The notes: generated by a model from the sequence alone, not told the origin. 64,000 nucleotides of DNA from Salinisphaera sp. Q1T1-3 (GCF_003602005.1 NZ_QZWD01000001.1:394641-458640); one strand, 5' to 3'. Shown: positions 8,964 through 19,017, counted from the stretch's first letter. Numbers and translations are program-made.

Positions 8964-9309
8964 CCCTGACTATAGCGATAAGTTGCACGACGCGGCCTGA
9001 CACAGGCTGCCCGGGTCACCCCATACGCGTCGAGCGATTCCGACCGGCGTGATCGCTCGCTTCAGGGCATGCCATGGCGCAGCGGTCACCTGGTCGCTCG
9101 GCGTGTCGTGCGGCTGAGGCGCCGAGCGCTTCCCGAGACGGGCCATGAGACAGGACTCGGATCACACGCATGGTGCGTGGGTGTGATGTCACCAGGTACG
9201 AACGCGGGTTGCCGCCCTGTTTTTGATTCGGCGCGCTTGTCGCGATCACTCCGGCCGCCCACGACAATTCGACGACCGGTGGTTCGCACGAAACATCAAC
9301 AGGCCCTAG
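8964..9309. mobile_element. Family A mobile repeat, degenerate copy A4
   Basis: The right end (about 9284-9309, GCACGAAACATCAACAGGCC then CTAG) is intact. The core around 9206-9265 (GTTTTTGATT, GGCGCGCTTGTC, GGCCGCCCAC, ATTCGACGA) is a decayed match to A2. No clear left end was found, so the exact left boundary is unknown; the coordinates cover the whole gap between the Rieske gene and recJ. The CTAG at 9306-9309 contains the recJ stop codon. No gene is seen in this gap. Confidence 0.65.
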
Positions 9310-11057
9310 GCTGGCTCGGCGTGCACGACGATCAGGTCGAGGTTTTCCTGGCCCCGGAACTCGTTGACCGCAAGCTGGAAGACGAGCCGATGGGCGATCG
9401 TCTCCTCCAGCGTCTCCTCCCGATTGAACCAGATACCGGCCATCGCAGGCGCGTCGCCGGCGGCCGGCGACAGGCGTAGCTTGAGGTGATGCTCGCCGAC
9501 GATGCGCTGGCTCAGGATGTGGAATCGGCCGTGAAACAGCGGCGCTTCGAATCCGGCGCCCCAGGGCCCGGCGTCGCGCAGGCGTTTCGCGGTCTCGAGG
9601 GTGAAATCGCCGGCCGAGAGCTCACCGTCGGTCAGATACGCGCGTGTGCGCAGCGCCGGCGTCAGAACGTCGGCTGTGGCGGTATCGAACGCCTGCCTGA
9701 AGTCATCGAGATCAGCTGCCGCCAGGCTCAGGCCCGCGGCCTGCGCGTGTCCCCCGAAACGACGAATGAGCCCGGCGTGCCGTGCATCGATCGCCGCAAG
9801 GATATCGCGAACATGCACGCCGGGAATCGACCGGGCCGATCCTTTCAGTTCGCCGTTCGCGCCGGGCGCAAACGCCACGACCGGACGATGAACCCGTTCA
9901 CGCACGCGGGCGGCGATGAGCCCCACGATGCCCTCGTGCCAGTCCGCGCCGTGGACGACAAGCCCCGCCGGCATGTCCGTGCCGGACAACGACAGATGGG
10001 CCAGCGCCTGTTCGGCATCGGCAACCATGCGTCGCTGGGCCCGGCGTCGGTCGCGGTTGATCGCCGATAGTTGCTCGGCGGCCGCCCGCGCCGTGTCGGG
10101 ATCGGCCGCACGCAGGCAGTGCACACCGATCGCCATGTCATCGAGCCGTCCGGCGGCGTTGATCCGCGGGCCGATGGCAAAGCCGATATCATCGGGCGTC
10201 AGACGGCGATGATCGCGGCCGGCGATATCGGCGAGTGCGACAATGCCCGGGCGCCCTCGACCCGCGCGGATGCGGCGCAGCCCCTGGGCGACGAGCGTGC
10301 GATTGAGGTGGTCGAGGGGGACGACATCGGCCACGGTACCGACAGCCACGAGATCCAGAAAATCCCCGAGGCGCGGCAGATGCGTTGCCCCCTGCGCAGC
10401 CCGACGCGCTCGCAGTGCCGCCATGAGATAGAACACCACGCCGACGCCGGCCAGGCGTTTGCTCGCAAACTCGCAGCCGGGCTGGTTCGGGTTGACCACG
10501 GCTTCGGCATCGGCCGGGAGCGTATCGCCCGGCAGGTGATGATCGGTGATGACCACACGCCAGCCGGCCGCCCGGGCCGCGGTGACACCGGCATGGGCAG
10601 CGATACCGTTGTCGACCGTCAACAGCACCGCGCCGGCAGCGCTCGGCGGCCCGAGCGCCTCGACGACGGACGGCGACAGACCGTAGCCATGGGTCGCCCG
10701 TTGCGGCATGAAATGATCCACCGCGACGGCACCGCAGGCCGAAAGCGCCTCCAGCGCCAGTGTCGTACTGGTCGCACCGTCTGCGTCGAAATCCCCGACG
10801 ACGCAGATCGGGGCGCCGGCATCGATGGCCGCGCAGAGAATGCTAACCGCCCCGTCGACGCCCTTCAGCGCCGAGAAATCCGGCAGGTGCGATAGCGCAT
10901 AGTCGAGCTCGGCCGGATCAGCGATGCCCCGGCCGGCATAGATACGAGCCAGCAGCGGCTGGCCGAGATACGCCAGAGCCGTCACGTCGCCCGTCAGCTC
11001 GCGCTCGACGATACGCGGGCTTTCGTCGTCGACATGTCGGGGTTGGCCTGACGCCAT
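9306..11057 (-). CDS. recJ: Single-stranded-DNA exonuclease RecJ
   Basis: A 583-residue 5'-3' ssDNA exonuclease for recombination and mismatch repair. The DHH-family motifs are visible: VVGDFDADGATS (motif I), LLTVDNGIAAH (motif II), VVITDHHLPG (motif III, DHH), and a C-terminal DHHA1 domain with the RFGGHAQAAGLSL block. I chose the ATG at 11057 because GAGGAG sits just upstream; the frame is open to 11102. Its stop codon TAG overlaps the end of mobile repeat A4. It is the last gene of the leftward alaC-hom-thrC-recJ run. Confidence 0.93.
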   Translation of the reverse strand: MASGQPRHVDDESPRIVERELTGDVTALAYLGQPLLARIYAGRGIADPAELDYALSHLPDFSALKGVDGAVSILCAAIDAGAPICVVGDFDADGATSTTLALEALSACGAVAVDHFMPQRATHGYGLSPSVVEALGPPSAAGAVLLTVDNGIAAHAGVTAARAAGWRVVITDHHLPGDTLPADAEAVVNPNQPGCEFASKRLAGVGVVFYLMAALRARRAAQGATHLPRLGDFLDLVAVGTVADVVPLDHLNRTLVAQGLRRIRAGRGRPGIVALADIAGRDHRRLTPDDIGFAIGPRINAAGRLDDMAIGVHCLRAADPDTARAAAEQLSAINRDRRRAQRRMVADAEQALAHLSLSGTDMPAGLVVHGADWHEGIVGLIAARVRERVHRPVVAFAPGANGELKGSARSIPGVHVRDILAAIDARHAGLIRRFGGHAQAAGLSLAAADLDDFRQAFDTATADVLTPALRTRAYLTDGELSAGDFTLETAKRLRDAGPWGAGFEAPLFHGRFHILSQRIVGEHHLKLRLSPAAGDAPAMAGIWFNREETLEETIAHRLVFQLAVNEFRGQENLDLIVVHAEPA

Positions 11058-11217
11058 GGGCTCCTCGGTTCGATTCATGCCAAGCGGCAACATGGCAGCC
11101 ATGTCCCGGGCTGCGACACGCCGCCGAAAGCGCCGCCCGCCGCATCAAGGCCAAGCGCCCGTGCGCAAATGCATCGAAGGCGGGCAGCCCCGGATCAGAG
11201 CCCGACGACGCGTCGGC

Positions 11218-11249
11218 GCCCTCACCCGGCACGACGCCGGAGCGAGGGC
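11218..11249 (-). terminator. Strong hairpin downstream of thrC
   Basis: GCCCTC/GAGGGC plus CCGGC/GCCGG form a compound stem around ACGAC, starting 11 bp after the thrC stop. There is no U-run, so this may be a 3'-end stabiliser rather than an intrinsic terminator. The rest of the 202-bp thrC-recJ gap shows nothing recognisable. Confidence 0.4.
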
Positions 11250-11259
11250 ACGGTCGCAC

Positions 11260-12648
11260 TCAGTGGCGCTTGGCCGCCACGTATGCCTGCACGGTTTCGA
11301 GCTCGGCGTCGAGCACATCGTAGTGCTCTTCGCGCGTCATCAGATCGTGCATGGCCTCGGGAAGCGGCGCGCCTTCGAAACCTGCCTTGACGATCGCCGC
11401 TTCGAACTTGGCCGGATGCGCGGTGGCCAGCGTGATCATGGGCGTCGCTGCGTCGGCTCGACAGACCTGTGCCGCACGGTAGCCACAGGCTGTATGGGGA
11501 TCGAGCAGCTGCCCGGTATGGGCATGCGCCTCGCGAATGACCTCGAGAATCGTTTCGTCGTCCACGGTGTGGCTCGAGAACAGATTGCGCAGGGCTTCCA
11601 GCGCTTCGTCGTCGATTCGGGCCTTGCCCTCGGCAAAGTCGGCCAACAAGCGAGCCAGACGGTCGCTGTCACGCCCGTAGGCCTCAAACAGCAGGCGCTC
11701 GAAATTCGACGAGACGACAATATCCATCGACGGCGCGAGCGTGGCCTGTAGCGCACGACGCGAGAAATCGTTGTCCGCCATCGTGCGGTGCAGGATATCG
11801 TTGGCGTTGGTCGCAATCACGAACTGCGCGACCGGCAGCCCCATGCGATAGGCCATATAACCGGCGAACAGGTTGCCGAAATTGGCCGACGGCACGGTGA
11901 ACGAGACTGCCCGGTGCGGCGCACCCAGGGCCACGCCTGCGGCGACGTAATAGACGATCTGGGCCATGATCCGTGCCCAGTTGATCGAGTTGACGGCGAT
12001 CAGCCGCGTGCCCTGGAGAAATGCCTGATCGGCGAAACTGGCCTTGACCATGGCCTGGGCATCGTCGAAATCGCCGCGGATGGCAATGTTGTGCACGTTG
12101 GCCGCGCCCACCGTGGTCATCTGACGACGCTGGACCTCGGAGACCCGCTCATGCGGATGCAGAATGAAGATATCGAGGTTGTCGCACGCCCGACAGCCCT
12201 CGATGGCCGCGGAGCCGGTATCGCCCGAGGTTGCGCCCATGATCACGCCCTGCTCGCCACGTCGGCCCAAGAAATGATCCAGCAGGCGACCGAGAAGCTG
12301 CAGCGCAATGTCCTTGAACGCCAGCGTCGGCCCGTGAAACAGCTCCAACAGGTGATGATCGTGCGAGAGCTGAACCAGCGGCACCACGGCATCGTGATTG
12401 AAACTGGCATAGGTCTCGTGAACGATGGCCGCGAAGACGTCGTCGTCGATGGCTTCGCCCACGAACGGCCGCATCACGCGGACCGCGATCTCGGCATAGG
12501 ACAACCCGGACATCGCCGCGAGTTCGTCGTGCGAGAACTGCGGGACATGCTCGGGCACATAGAGGCCACCGTCCGGCGCCAGGCCGGTGAGCACGACATC
12601 CTCGAATCCGATGGCGGGCGCATTGCCGCGCGTGCTGACGTAGCGCAT
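11260..12648 (-). CDS. thrC: Threonine synthase
   Basis: A 462-residue PLP enzyme converting O-phosphohomoserine to L-threonine. Family marks: N-terminal YVSTRGNAP, GGLYVPE, and the PLP lysine in GPTLAFKDIALQLLG, followed by the glycine-rich phosphate loop GATSGDTGSAAIEG. The length fits the proteobacterial (class II) ThrC. Its ATG shares one base with the hom stop codon (TGATG), so it is co-translated with hom. Confidence 0.96.
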   Translation of the reverse strand: MRYVSTRGNAPAIGFEDVVLTGLAPDGGLYVPEHVPQFSHDELAAMSGLSYAEIAVRVMRPFVGEAIDDDVFAAIVHETYASFNHDAVVPLVQLSHDHHLLELFHGPTLAFKDIALQLLGRLLDHFLGRRGEQGVIMGATSGDTGSAAIEGCRACDNLDIFILHPHERVSEVQRRQMTTVGAANVHNIAIRGDFDDAQAMVKASFADQAFLQGTRLIAVNSINWARIMAQIVYYVAAGVALGAPHRAVSFTVPSANFGNLFAGYMAYRMGLPVAQFVIATNANDILHRTMADNDFSRRALQATLAPSMDIVVSSNFERLLFEAYGRDSDRLARLLADFAEGKARIDDEALEALRNLFSSHTVDDETILEVIREAHAHTGQLLDPHTACGYRAAQVCRADAATPMITLATAHPAKFEAAIVKAGFEGAPLPEAMHDLMTREEHYDVLDAELETVQAYVAAKRH

Positions 12649-13964
12649 CAGTCCTCGAACTCCGCGACCCGATAGTGCACCACGCCTTCGCGCGTGGTGG
12701 GCAGCGCCATGATGTGCGACAGCGCGTCCATCAGCGTGGCTTCCCGGGCGCGCTTGGTGATGATGATGATGCGGGCATCGTCGTCGCTGGTCGGCGGGTC
12801 CTTCTGCAGGATGGCCTCGATGCCGATCGCCCGCTCGGCCAGCAAACGCGTAATCTCGGCCATGACGCCGGTCTGGTCGGCGACCTGTACCCGGAAGTAG
12901 TGGCCGCAGACGAAATCCTCGGAGCCCAGAATCGGCACTTCGGCGATCTGATCCGGCTGGAAGGCCAGATGCGGCACCCGACCGCTCGGATCGACGCTCA
13001 TCATGCGCGCGGTGTCGATCATGTCGGCCACGACCGAGGAGGCCGTCGGCCCGGCTCCGGCACCGGCGCCGTAGTAGGCCGTCGGGCCCACCGCGTCGCC
13101 GTAGACCATGATCGCGTTCTTCTCACCCTCGACGTTGGCCAGCAGTGCGCGCTCGGCCACCAGCGTCGGGTGCACACGCATCGATACGCCATCATCCTGG
13201 CGCTGGGCGATGCCGAGATGCTTGATGCGATAACCCAGCTCGGCGGCGTATTCGATATCGTCGGCCGCGATCCGCCGGATGCCGTCGGTGACGATCCGAT
13301 CGAACGACAGCGGAATCCCGAAAGCGATACTGCCGATGATCGCGAGCTTGTGTGCGGCATCGATGCCCTCGACGTCGAAGGTCGGATCCGCTTCGGCGAA
13401 GCCGCGCGCCTGGGCATCGGCCAGCGCCTGTTCGAACGAGACATCCTCGAAATTCATCTGCGAGAGAATGAAGTTGCCGGTCCCGTTGATGATGCCGGCC
13501 ACCCATTCGATCCGATTGGCCGCCAGCGACTCGCGTATCGCCTTGATGATCGGGATCCCGCCGGCCACGGCCGCCTCGAAGGAAACGACCACCCCGGCCT
13601 CGTCGGCCGCGGCGAAGATCTCGTTGCCGTACAACGCGATCAGGTGCTTGTTGGCCGTGACGACGTGCTTGCCGTTGGCGATCGCAGCCATGACCAGGTC
13701 ATAGGCTTCGGTGTCGCCGCCGATCAGTTCGAGGACGACATCGATCGCCGGATCCGCGACGATCGCCTGACAATCGGTCCCGAGTTCGATGCCGCGGGTA
13801 TCACACTCCCGCTCGCGAGCGGGATTGCGCACCGCCGCCCGGGTCACGCGAATTTCGCGCCCGGCGCGCCGGGCGATTTCGTCGCCGTTGCGTTCGAGCA
13901 GGTTCACCACGCCGGCACCCACCGTGCCCAGGCCGAGAACACCGACCTTGACCGCATCCATCAT
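12648..13964 (-). CDS. hom: Homoserine dehydrogenase
   Basis: A 438-residue monofunctional homoserine dehydrogenase (aspartate-semialdehyde to homoserine). It shows the NAD(P) loop GVLGLGTVGAGVV, the catalytic lysine in TANKHLIALYG, the substrate segment in GGIPIIKAIRES and NGTGNFIL, and a C-terminal ACT domain (QVADQTGVMAEITRLLAERA) that usually gives threonine feedback control. It is the second gene of alaC-hom-thrC. Two tandem ATGs could start it; I list the first. Confidence 0.96.
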   Translation of the reverse strand: MMDAVKVGVLGLGTVGAGVVNLLERNGDEIARRAGREIRVTRAAVRNPARERECDTRGIELGTDCQAIVADPAIDVVLELIGGDTEAYDLVMAAIANGKHVVTANKHLIALYGNEIFAAADEAGVVVSFEAAVAGGIPIIKAIRESLAANRIEWVAGIINGTGNFILSQMNFEDVSFEQALADAQARGFAEADPTFDVEGIDAAHKLAIIGSIAFGIPLSFDRIVTDGIRRIAADDIEYAAELGYRIKHLGIAQRQDDGVSMRVHPTLVAERALLANVEGEKNAIMVYGDAVGPTAYYGAGAGAGPTASSVVADMIDTARMMSVDPSGRVPHLAFQPDQIAEVPILGSEDFVCGHYFRVQVADQTGVMAEITRLLAERAIGIEAILQKDPPTSDDDARIIIITKRAREATLMDALSHIMALPTTREGVVHYRVAEFED

Positions 13965-13986
13965 GTCAATCCTGTCTGTGAGTCGT

Positions 13987-15195
13987 TTATGCCGCGACGA
14001 CGCCGTCGCGTTTGAACATGCGCTTGATGTTGCGCAGCGCCTGACGCGTGCGCTGATCGTTCTCGATCAGACCGAAACGCACATGCGTATCGCCGTATTC
14101 GCCGAAGCCGATGCCCGGCGAGACCGCCACGTGGGCGTCGGCCAGCAATTTCTTGGTGAATTCCAGCGACCCCATCTCTTTATAAGCGTCCGGTATCTCG
14201 GCCCAGACGAACATCGTCGCCTTCGGCGGGATCACCGGCCAGCCGATGCTGTTGAGGCCACGGCACAGGATATCGCGCCGGTCCCGATACAGTGTCCGGA
14301 TTTCCTCCACGCAGTCCTGCGGGCCATTGAGTGCCGCGATGGCCGCGATCTGCACGGGCGTGAACATCCCGTAATCCAGATACGACTTCATGCGCGACAG
14401 TGCGGCGATGAGCTCGCGATTACCGCACATGAAACCGATGCGCCAACCCGGCATGTTGTAGCTCTTGGACAACGTGAAGCACTCGACCGCGACGTCCTTG
14501 GCGCCTTCGACCTGCAGGATCGACGGGGCTTCGTAGCCGTCGAAGGTCAGATCGGCATAGGCCAGGTCCTGGACGATCCACAGATCGTACTCACGCGCCA
14601 TGGCAACCATGCGCTCGAAAAACGCCAGATCCACGCCCTGAGTGGTGGGATTCGACGGGAAATTGAGCAGCAGCATCTTCGGCCGCGGCCAGGATTCCTT
14701 GATGGCCTTTTCAACTTCGGCGAAGAAGTCCGTATCCGGCATTGCCCGGATATGACGCACATCAGCGCCGGCGATCACCGCGCCATAGGTATGGATCGGA
14801 TAGGCCGGATTGGGCACGAGAACCTGATCGCCCTGCTGGAGAATCGCCAGCATGAGATGGGCCAGCCCTTCCTTCGAGCCCATCGTGACGATGGCCTCTG
14901 CATCCGGATCCACGTCCACATCGAAACGACGCTTGTACCAGGCCGAGACCGCCTGACGCAGCCGCGGCACGCCACGCGATGCCGAATAGCGATGCGTGTC
15001 CGGACGCTGGACGCTCTCGGTCAGTTTATCGACGATATGCGACGGCGTCGGCTGGTCCGGATTGCCCATGCCGAAATCGACGATGTCCTCGCCTCGCGCT
15101 CGGGCCGCCTGCTTGAGTTCGTTGATGATCGCGAACACGTATGGCGGCAGGCGATTGATCCGCGCGAAATTGGATTTGGACGATGCGTCGGCCAT
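13987..15195 (-). CDS. alaC: AlaC-type pyridoxal-phosphate aminotransferase
   Basis: A 402-residue class I/II aminotransferase. The PLP lysine lies in [15 protein letters not shown], with NFPSNPTTQ and [12 protein letters not shown] completing the cofactor site. The whole sequence follows the AlaC family (glutamate-pyruvate transaminase), common upstream of hom and thrC in gammaproteobacteria. The exact substrate could be alanine or another small amino acid. It is 22 bp upstream of hom and probably co-transcribed. Confidence 0.88.
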   Translation of the reverse strand: MADASSKSNFARINRLPPYVFAIINELKQAARARGEDIVDFGMGNPDQPTPSHIVDKLTESVQRPDTHRYSASRGVPRLRQAVSAWYKRRFDVDVDPDAEAIVTMGSKEGLAHLMLAILQQGDQVLVPNPAYPIHTYGAVIAGADVRHIRAMPDTDFFAEVEKAIKESWPRPKMLLLNFPSNPTTQGVDLAFFERMVAMAREYDLWIVQDLAYADLTFDGYEAPSILQVEGAKDVAVECFTLSKSYNMPGWRIGFMCGNRELIAALSRMKSYLDYGMFTPVQIAAIAALNGPQDCVEEIRTLYRDRRDILCRGLNSIGWPVIPPKATMFVWAEIPDAYKEMGSLEFTKKLLADAHVAVSPGIGFGEYGDTHVRFGLIENDQRTRQALRNIKRMFKRDGVVAA

Positions 15196-15321
15196 GATGA
15201 TTCAGTCGGTTGGGCCTGGCGGATACACGACGCTGCGCGCGCCGTGCGATGAATCGGCGAGTCTGCCAGATTCGCGGGGCCGACACTACCGATCAGGCGG
15301 CGTCATGCCCCGGCATGGCGG

Positions 15322-16323
15322 TCAATGCGAGGGCAGCAGCTTTTCCGGATTGACGGGGTCGCCGTCGCGGCGGATCTCGAAGTGCAGCATGGGCTTGTTG
15401 CCCGGGCCGAGCCCCATGTCAGCGATCTGGGCGCCGGCGGCGACGGTCTGGCCCTGCGTCACACGACTGTGCTCGACGAATCCGTAGGCAGACAGATAGT
15501 GCGCGTCGTGCTTGATGATGATCAGACGTCCGTAGCCTTTCAGGCCCGTTCCGTTGTAGACCACCGTGCCGCTGGACGCGGCATAGATCGGCGTCCCGGT
15601 CTGGCCGCCGATTTCGATGCCGCGATGACGATCATCCGGATCGTAGCCGCGCAGCAGCGAACCACTGGCCGGCCACTGCCAGCCGTCCTCGCTCGGCCCG
15701 CCGGCCTTGACCGCAGCACGCCCGGCCGGCGTGGACTCCGATGCGGCCGTGATGCCTTGTTCGTCGCTGCCCGACGGCGTCGGGGCAGCTGCCGGCTCGG
15801 ATGATGACGCCGGTGCGGTGGTCTTCTCGGCCGCCGGCGCAGGCGCCGATGACGCAGGCGATGCCGGTCCGGCCGACGCCGCCGCCGAGCCGTTGTCGAT
15901 GGCCGGCCCCCGGGGCGTCGATGACGGCATGGATATACCGCTGGACGCCGCAGCCGGCGTGCGTGTCGTTGTGGGATGCGAGGCGCGCGTTTGTCCGTGT
16001 GTCGCCTGGCGATCCGCGGTCGGTTGCCGGGCGACCTGCGGGCCCGGCCGAGCCGACGCGCCGGCATTCGCATTATTGGCGAAACGGCCGTAGTCGATCG
16101 GCGGGAAGGGTTTCAGATAGAGCGTCTGACCGACATGCAGCCGATACGGCGGGCCGATCCGGTTCCAGCGTGCCAGGGCCTGCCAGTCCACGCCGTAATC
16201 GGCCGCGATCGCCGACAGCGTGTCGCCGCGTTGCACGGTGTAGCTTTCCGGGCGCATGGCACGGTCGATCGAACAGCCGCCGAGCAAGAGGATCACCAAT
16301 GCTGCCAGAGCCAGGCGTCGCAT
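15322..16323 (-). CDS. nlpD: NlpD-like lipoprotein, LysM plus degenerate LytM (M23)
   Basis: A 333-residue lipoprotein that in E. coli activates the amidase AmiC at the division site. It has a lipobox (VILLLGGC, Cys17), a LysM domain (YTVQRGDTLSAIAADYGVDW..., about 27-72) and a long Ala/Pro/Ser-rich linker. The C-terminal LytM fold holds HRGIEIGG, LKGYGRLIIIKHD and LHFEIRRDGDPVNP. The metal-ligand Asp of HxxxD is Glu and the usual YxHL histidine is missing (AYGFVEHS), so it is probably an activator, not an enzyme. Its ATG overlaps the yqaA stop. rpoS, its usual downstream neighbour, is not here. Confidence 0.88.
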   Translation of the reverse strand: MRRLALAALVILLLGGCSIDRAMRPESYTVQRGDTLSAIAADYGVDWQALARWNRIGPPYRLHVGQTLYLKPFPPIDYGRFANNANAGASARPGPQVARQPTADRQATHGQTRASHPTTTRTPAAASSGISMPSSTPRGPAIDNGSAAASAGPASPASSAPAPAAEKTTAPASSSEPAAAPTPSGSDEQGITAASESTPAGRAAVKAGGPSEDGWQWPASGSLLRGYDPDDRHRGIEIGGQTGTPIYAASSGTVVYNGTGLKGYGRLIIIKHDAHYLSAYGFVEHSRVTQGQTVAAGAQIADMGLGPGNKPMLHFEIRRDGDPVNPEKLLPSH

Positions 16324-16898
16324 CAGATCAGGCGATAGCCCACGTAGCCGACAATCACGAGCGCGACGAGTGTCCATCCGATCCAGTCCAGATATTTGAG
16401 TAGCCGTTGCTCGAACACCGGGCCGAGCGCGCGCGTCAGCCCGGCGATGAGCACGAAACGTGCGCCGCGCCCGACGAGCGAACCGGCGACAAACGGCAGC
16501 AGCGGCATCCCGAGGCCGCCGGCGGCCAGCGTGAACAGTTTATAGGGCACCGGCGCAAAGCCGGCGAACAGGACCGCCCAGAAACCGTAGGCGGCGAACC
16601 AGTGCCGTACCGTATCGTAGCCATCGCGATAGCCGAGCTCGTCAAGCCACGGCGCGATCGAGTCGATGAACAATGCCCCGATCAGATAACCCAGCAACCC
16701 GCCGGCCACCGAACCGAGTGTGGTGATCAACGCGAACCGCATGGCCCGCGCCGGACGCGCCAGCGTCATGGGCACCAGCATGGCATCCGGCGGAATCGGG
16801 AAGAACGAGCTCTCGGCGAACGCCAGCCCGCCGAGCCAGGCCGGTGCATGCCGATGGCCGGCAAGCCGCACGGTCCGGGCGTAGAGCGCGCGCCACAT
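16323..16898 (-). CDS. yqaA: YqaA/DedA-family membrane protein
   Basis: A 191-residue inner-membrane protein of the SNARE-associated/VTT (DedA) superfamily. The family signature is seen in FAESSFFPIPPDAMLVPM and in the loop FAGFAPVPYKLFTLAAG. About five hydrophobic segments are visible, with a final helix TLVALVIVGYVGYRLI. It lies between pcm and nlpD, overlapping both by one base (TGATG), a common arrangement in gammaproteobacteria. Function uncertain; DedA relatives act in membrane lipid or ion homeostasis. Confidence 0.85.
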   Translation of the reverse strand: MWRALYARTVRLAGHRHAPAWLGGLAFAESSFFPIPPDAMLVPMTLARPARAMRFALITTLGSVAGGLLGYLIGALFIDSIAPWLDELGYRDGYDTVRHWFAAYGFWAVLFAGFAPVPYKLFTLAAGGLGMPLLPFVAGSLVGRGARFVLIAGLTRALGPVFEQRLLKYLDWIGWTLVALVIVGYVGYRLI

Positions 16899-17533
16899 CA
16901 GGATTCACCCTCGATCAGCGGCACGAAGCTCACCGCATCGCGGTACTCGCGTACGAAACTGTCGCCCTGGCGCCGCACGATCACCAGCCGCTGCTGGCCG
17001 CCACCGCCGACCGGCACGATCATGCGCCCCCCGTCGGCCAGCTGGCCGAACAGACTTTCCGGCAGCACTTCCGCCCCCGCGGTCACGAGAATGGCCTCGA
17101 ACGGCCCATAGGCCGGCAGGCCGAGCACATCGTCACGCGCCTCCCGGATCCGAATGTTGCGATAACCGAGCTCGGCCAGGCGGTGCCGGGCCCGGTCATA
17201 GAGTGGCTTGATGCGCTCGACCGTGTACACCGACGCCACCAGCTCGGCGAGTACGGCAGCCTGATAGCCACTGCCGGTTCCGATCTCGAGCACGTTTCGC
17301 GGCGCGCCATGGGCCAGCACCTGGCTGGTCATCTGGGCAACAACGAACGGCTGGGAGATGGTCTGGCCGTAGCCGATCGGCAGCGCCGTATCGTCGTAGG
17401 CCCGGCTCGACATGGCCTCGTCAACGAACAGATGTCGCGGCACATGCCCCATCGCCTCGAGGACGCGCTCGTCCCGGATACCGAGTTGTCCGAGCCGGTC
17501 GAGCAGGCGACTGCGGCTGCGCGCGCTGGCCAT
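16898..17533 (-). CDS. pcm: Protein-L-isoaspartate O-methyltransferase
   Basis: A 211-residue SAM-dependent methyltransferase that starts repair of isoaspartyl damage in proteins. Motif I is VLEIGTGSGYQAAVLAEL; the PCMT signature is LPIGYGQTISQPFVVAQMT and the post-motif is AILVTAGAEVLP. The ATG at 17533 gives the usual family length. The frame is open for 238 more codons upstream, but those lie antisense-free across surE in another frame and have no family match. It follows surE by 41 bp, as in most gammaproteobacteria. Confidence 0.94.
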   Translation of the reverse strand: MASARSRSRLLDRLGQLGIRDERVLEAMGHVPRHLFVDEAMSSRAYDDTALPIGYGQTISQPFVVAQMTSQVLAHGAPRNVLEIGTGSGYQAAVLAELVASVYTVERIKPLYDRARHRLAELGYRNIRIREARDDVLGLPAYGPFEAILVTAGAEVLPESLFGQLADGGRMIVPVGGGGQQRLVIVRRQGDSFVREYRDAVSFVPLIEGES

Positions 17534-17574
17534 GCCGAAACCCAGCACATGCGGGTGTTTGTCCGGTTCCTGAT

Positions 17575-18324
17575 TCACAGGCCGTCGAGCCAGTCCGACA
17601 AGGTGTCGAGACTCGCATGTCGGGTCAGATCGATCTGTAGCGGCGTGATCGAGACATAACCGTTGGCCACGGCGTCGAAATCGGTGCCGGGGCCGGCATC
17701 CGCCTCGCCGCCGGCCGGGCCGATCCAGTAGACCCGGCGTCCGCGCGGATCCTCGTCCTCGATGAGCCGCTCGGCGCGATGTCGATTGCCGAGCCGGGTG
17801 GCGCGATATCCGGCCAGCGACTCGAACGGCCGATCCGGCACGTTGACGTTGAGAATGGTGTCGGCCGGCAGCGGATGTCGTCGTACCCAGCCCACCAGAT
17901 CGGCCGCGACCCGGGCCGCGGCATCGAAATGCTCGAAGCGGTCGCCGGTCAGCGAAATCGCGATCGCGGGCAGGCCGAGCGTGCGTCCTTCGGTCGCGGC
18001 CGCCACGGTGCCCGAATACAGGACATCGTCGCCCATGTTGGCACCGGCATTGATGCCGGAGATCACCATGTCGGCATCGCGGTCCAGCAGGCCAGTCGTG
18101 GCCAGATGCACGCAATCGGTCGGTGTGCCGTCGACCGAGAAGACATGTGGGCCAACCTCGCGCACGCGCAGAGGCCGCTCCAGCGTCAGCGAGTTGGATG
18201 CACCGCTGCGGTTGCGGTCCGGTGCCACGGTAATCACGTCGTCGCACACACGGGCCATCGCTGCCTGGAGCGCCGCGAGACCGGGCGCATGGCAGCCGTC
18301 GTCATTGCTCAGCAATAATCGCAT
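17575..18324 (-). CDS. surE: 5'/3'-nucleotidase SurE
   Basis: A 249-residue stationary-phase nucleotide and exopolyphosphate phosphatase. It begins [10 protein letters not shown], the family N-terminus with metal-binding Asp-Asp, and has the [10 protein letters not shown] metal/active-site loop and the [10 protein letters not shown] block. The ATG at 18324 matches the E. coli start; codons further upstream are not conserved. It heads the leftward surE-pcm-yqaA-nlpD operon and is divergent from the Smr gene. Confidence 0.95.
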   Translation of the reverse strand: MRLLLSNDDGCHAPGLAALQAAMARVCDDVITVAPDRNRSGASNSLTLERPLRVREVGPHVFSVDGTPTDCVHLATTGLLDRDADMVISGINAGANMGDDVLYSGTVAAATEGRTLGLPAIAISLTGDRFEHFDAAARVAADLVGWVRRHPLPADTILNVNVPDRPFESLAGYRATRLGNRHRAERLIEDEDPRGRRVYWIGPAGGEADAGPGTDFDAVANGYVSITPLQIDLTRHASLDTLSDWLDGL

Positions 18325-18453
18325 CAGATTCGTCTTGGCAAGGGGTATCGCGTGCAAGCACGTCGTCGCCCCTATAGCATAACTTACCGACGTACTGTTT
18401 GAACCGGCGCGCTCGACGACGCGCGTCTACGCGCCGGCAAGGAAGCCATCACC

Positions 18454-19017
18454 GTGAGCCGATCGTCCGACAAATCCGACCCGCCGCCGGTGGACGATGC
18501 CGACAGCGCGCTGTTTCGCGATGCCGTCGGCCCTGTCAAACGAGTTGCCGGTGCACCGCGCCGTCCGCCGGAACGCCGACTCCCCTCGGCTCGTCCGCGC
18601 ATGCGAGAAGCCGACGAAGTCGCCGTGGTCGCCGAACTGCTGGATGCGCCACCGCCCGATCCGGATATCGCCACCGGCGACGATCTCGTCCATCGACAGA
18701 CCGGCGTCCAGCTCGGGGTGATCCGGCGCCTGCGGCGGGGGCATTATCGCTGTGACGGCGAAATCGATCTGCACGGCATGATCGTGGACGTCGCGCGTCG
18801 CTGTCTCGCGGAATTCCTGCAAGACGCGCTGGATCGCGGTCATCGCTGTATCCGCGTCATCCATGGCAAGGGGCTGCGCTCGGGCCATCGTGGGCCGATT
18901 CTCAAGACCAAGGTCGCCGGCTGGCTCGCGCAACGCGAAGAGGTGCTGGCCTACGCCTCGGCCCGCCCGGTCGATGGCGGCACCGGTGCCCTCTACGTTC
19001 TGCTCAAGAAGCGCTGA
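18454..19017 (+). CDS. Smr-domain protein
   Basis: A 187-residue protein with a C-terminal Smr domain (about 95-187). The core motifs are EIDLHGM and VIHGKGLRSG, typical of the SmrA/YdaL type. Smr domains act as DNA or RNA nicking nucleases, and in E. coli SmrB cleaves mRNA at collided ribosomes (family knowledge). The N-terminal 90 residues are charged and proline-rich. It starts with GTG after an AAGGA site. It sits between truD and surE on the opposite strand; its stop directly abuts the truD stop (TGA|TCA). Confidence 0.85.
   Translation: MSRSSDKSDPPPVDDADSALFRDAVGPVKRVAGAPRRPPERRLPSARPRMREADEVAVVAELLDAPPPDPDIATGDDLVHRQTGVQLGVIRRLRRGHYRCDGEIDLHGMIVDVARRCLAEFLQDALDRGHRCIRVIHGKGLRSGHRGPILKTKVAGWLAQREEVLAYASARPVDGGTGALYVLLKKR

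Noticed and set aside
17533-18247. 238-codon N-terminal extension of pcm
   Set aside because: Overlaps surE in another frame and has no methyltransferase similarity; the ATG at 17533 gives the normal protein.
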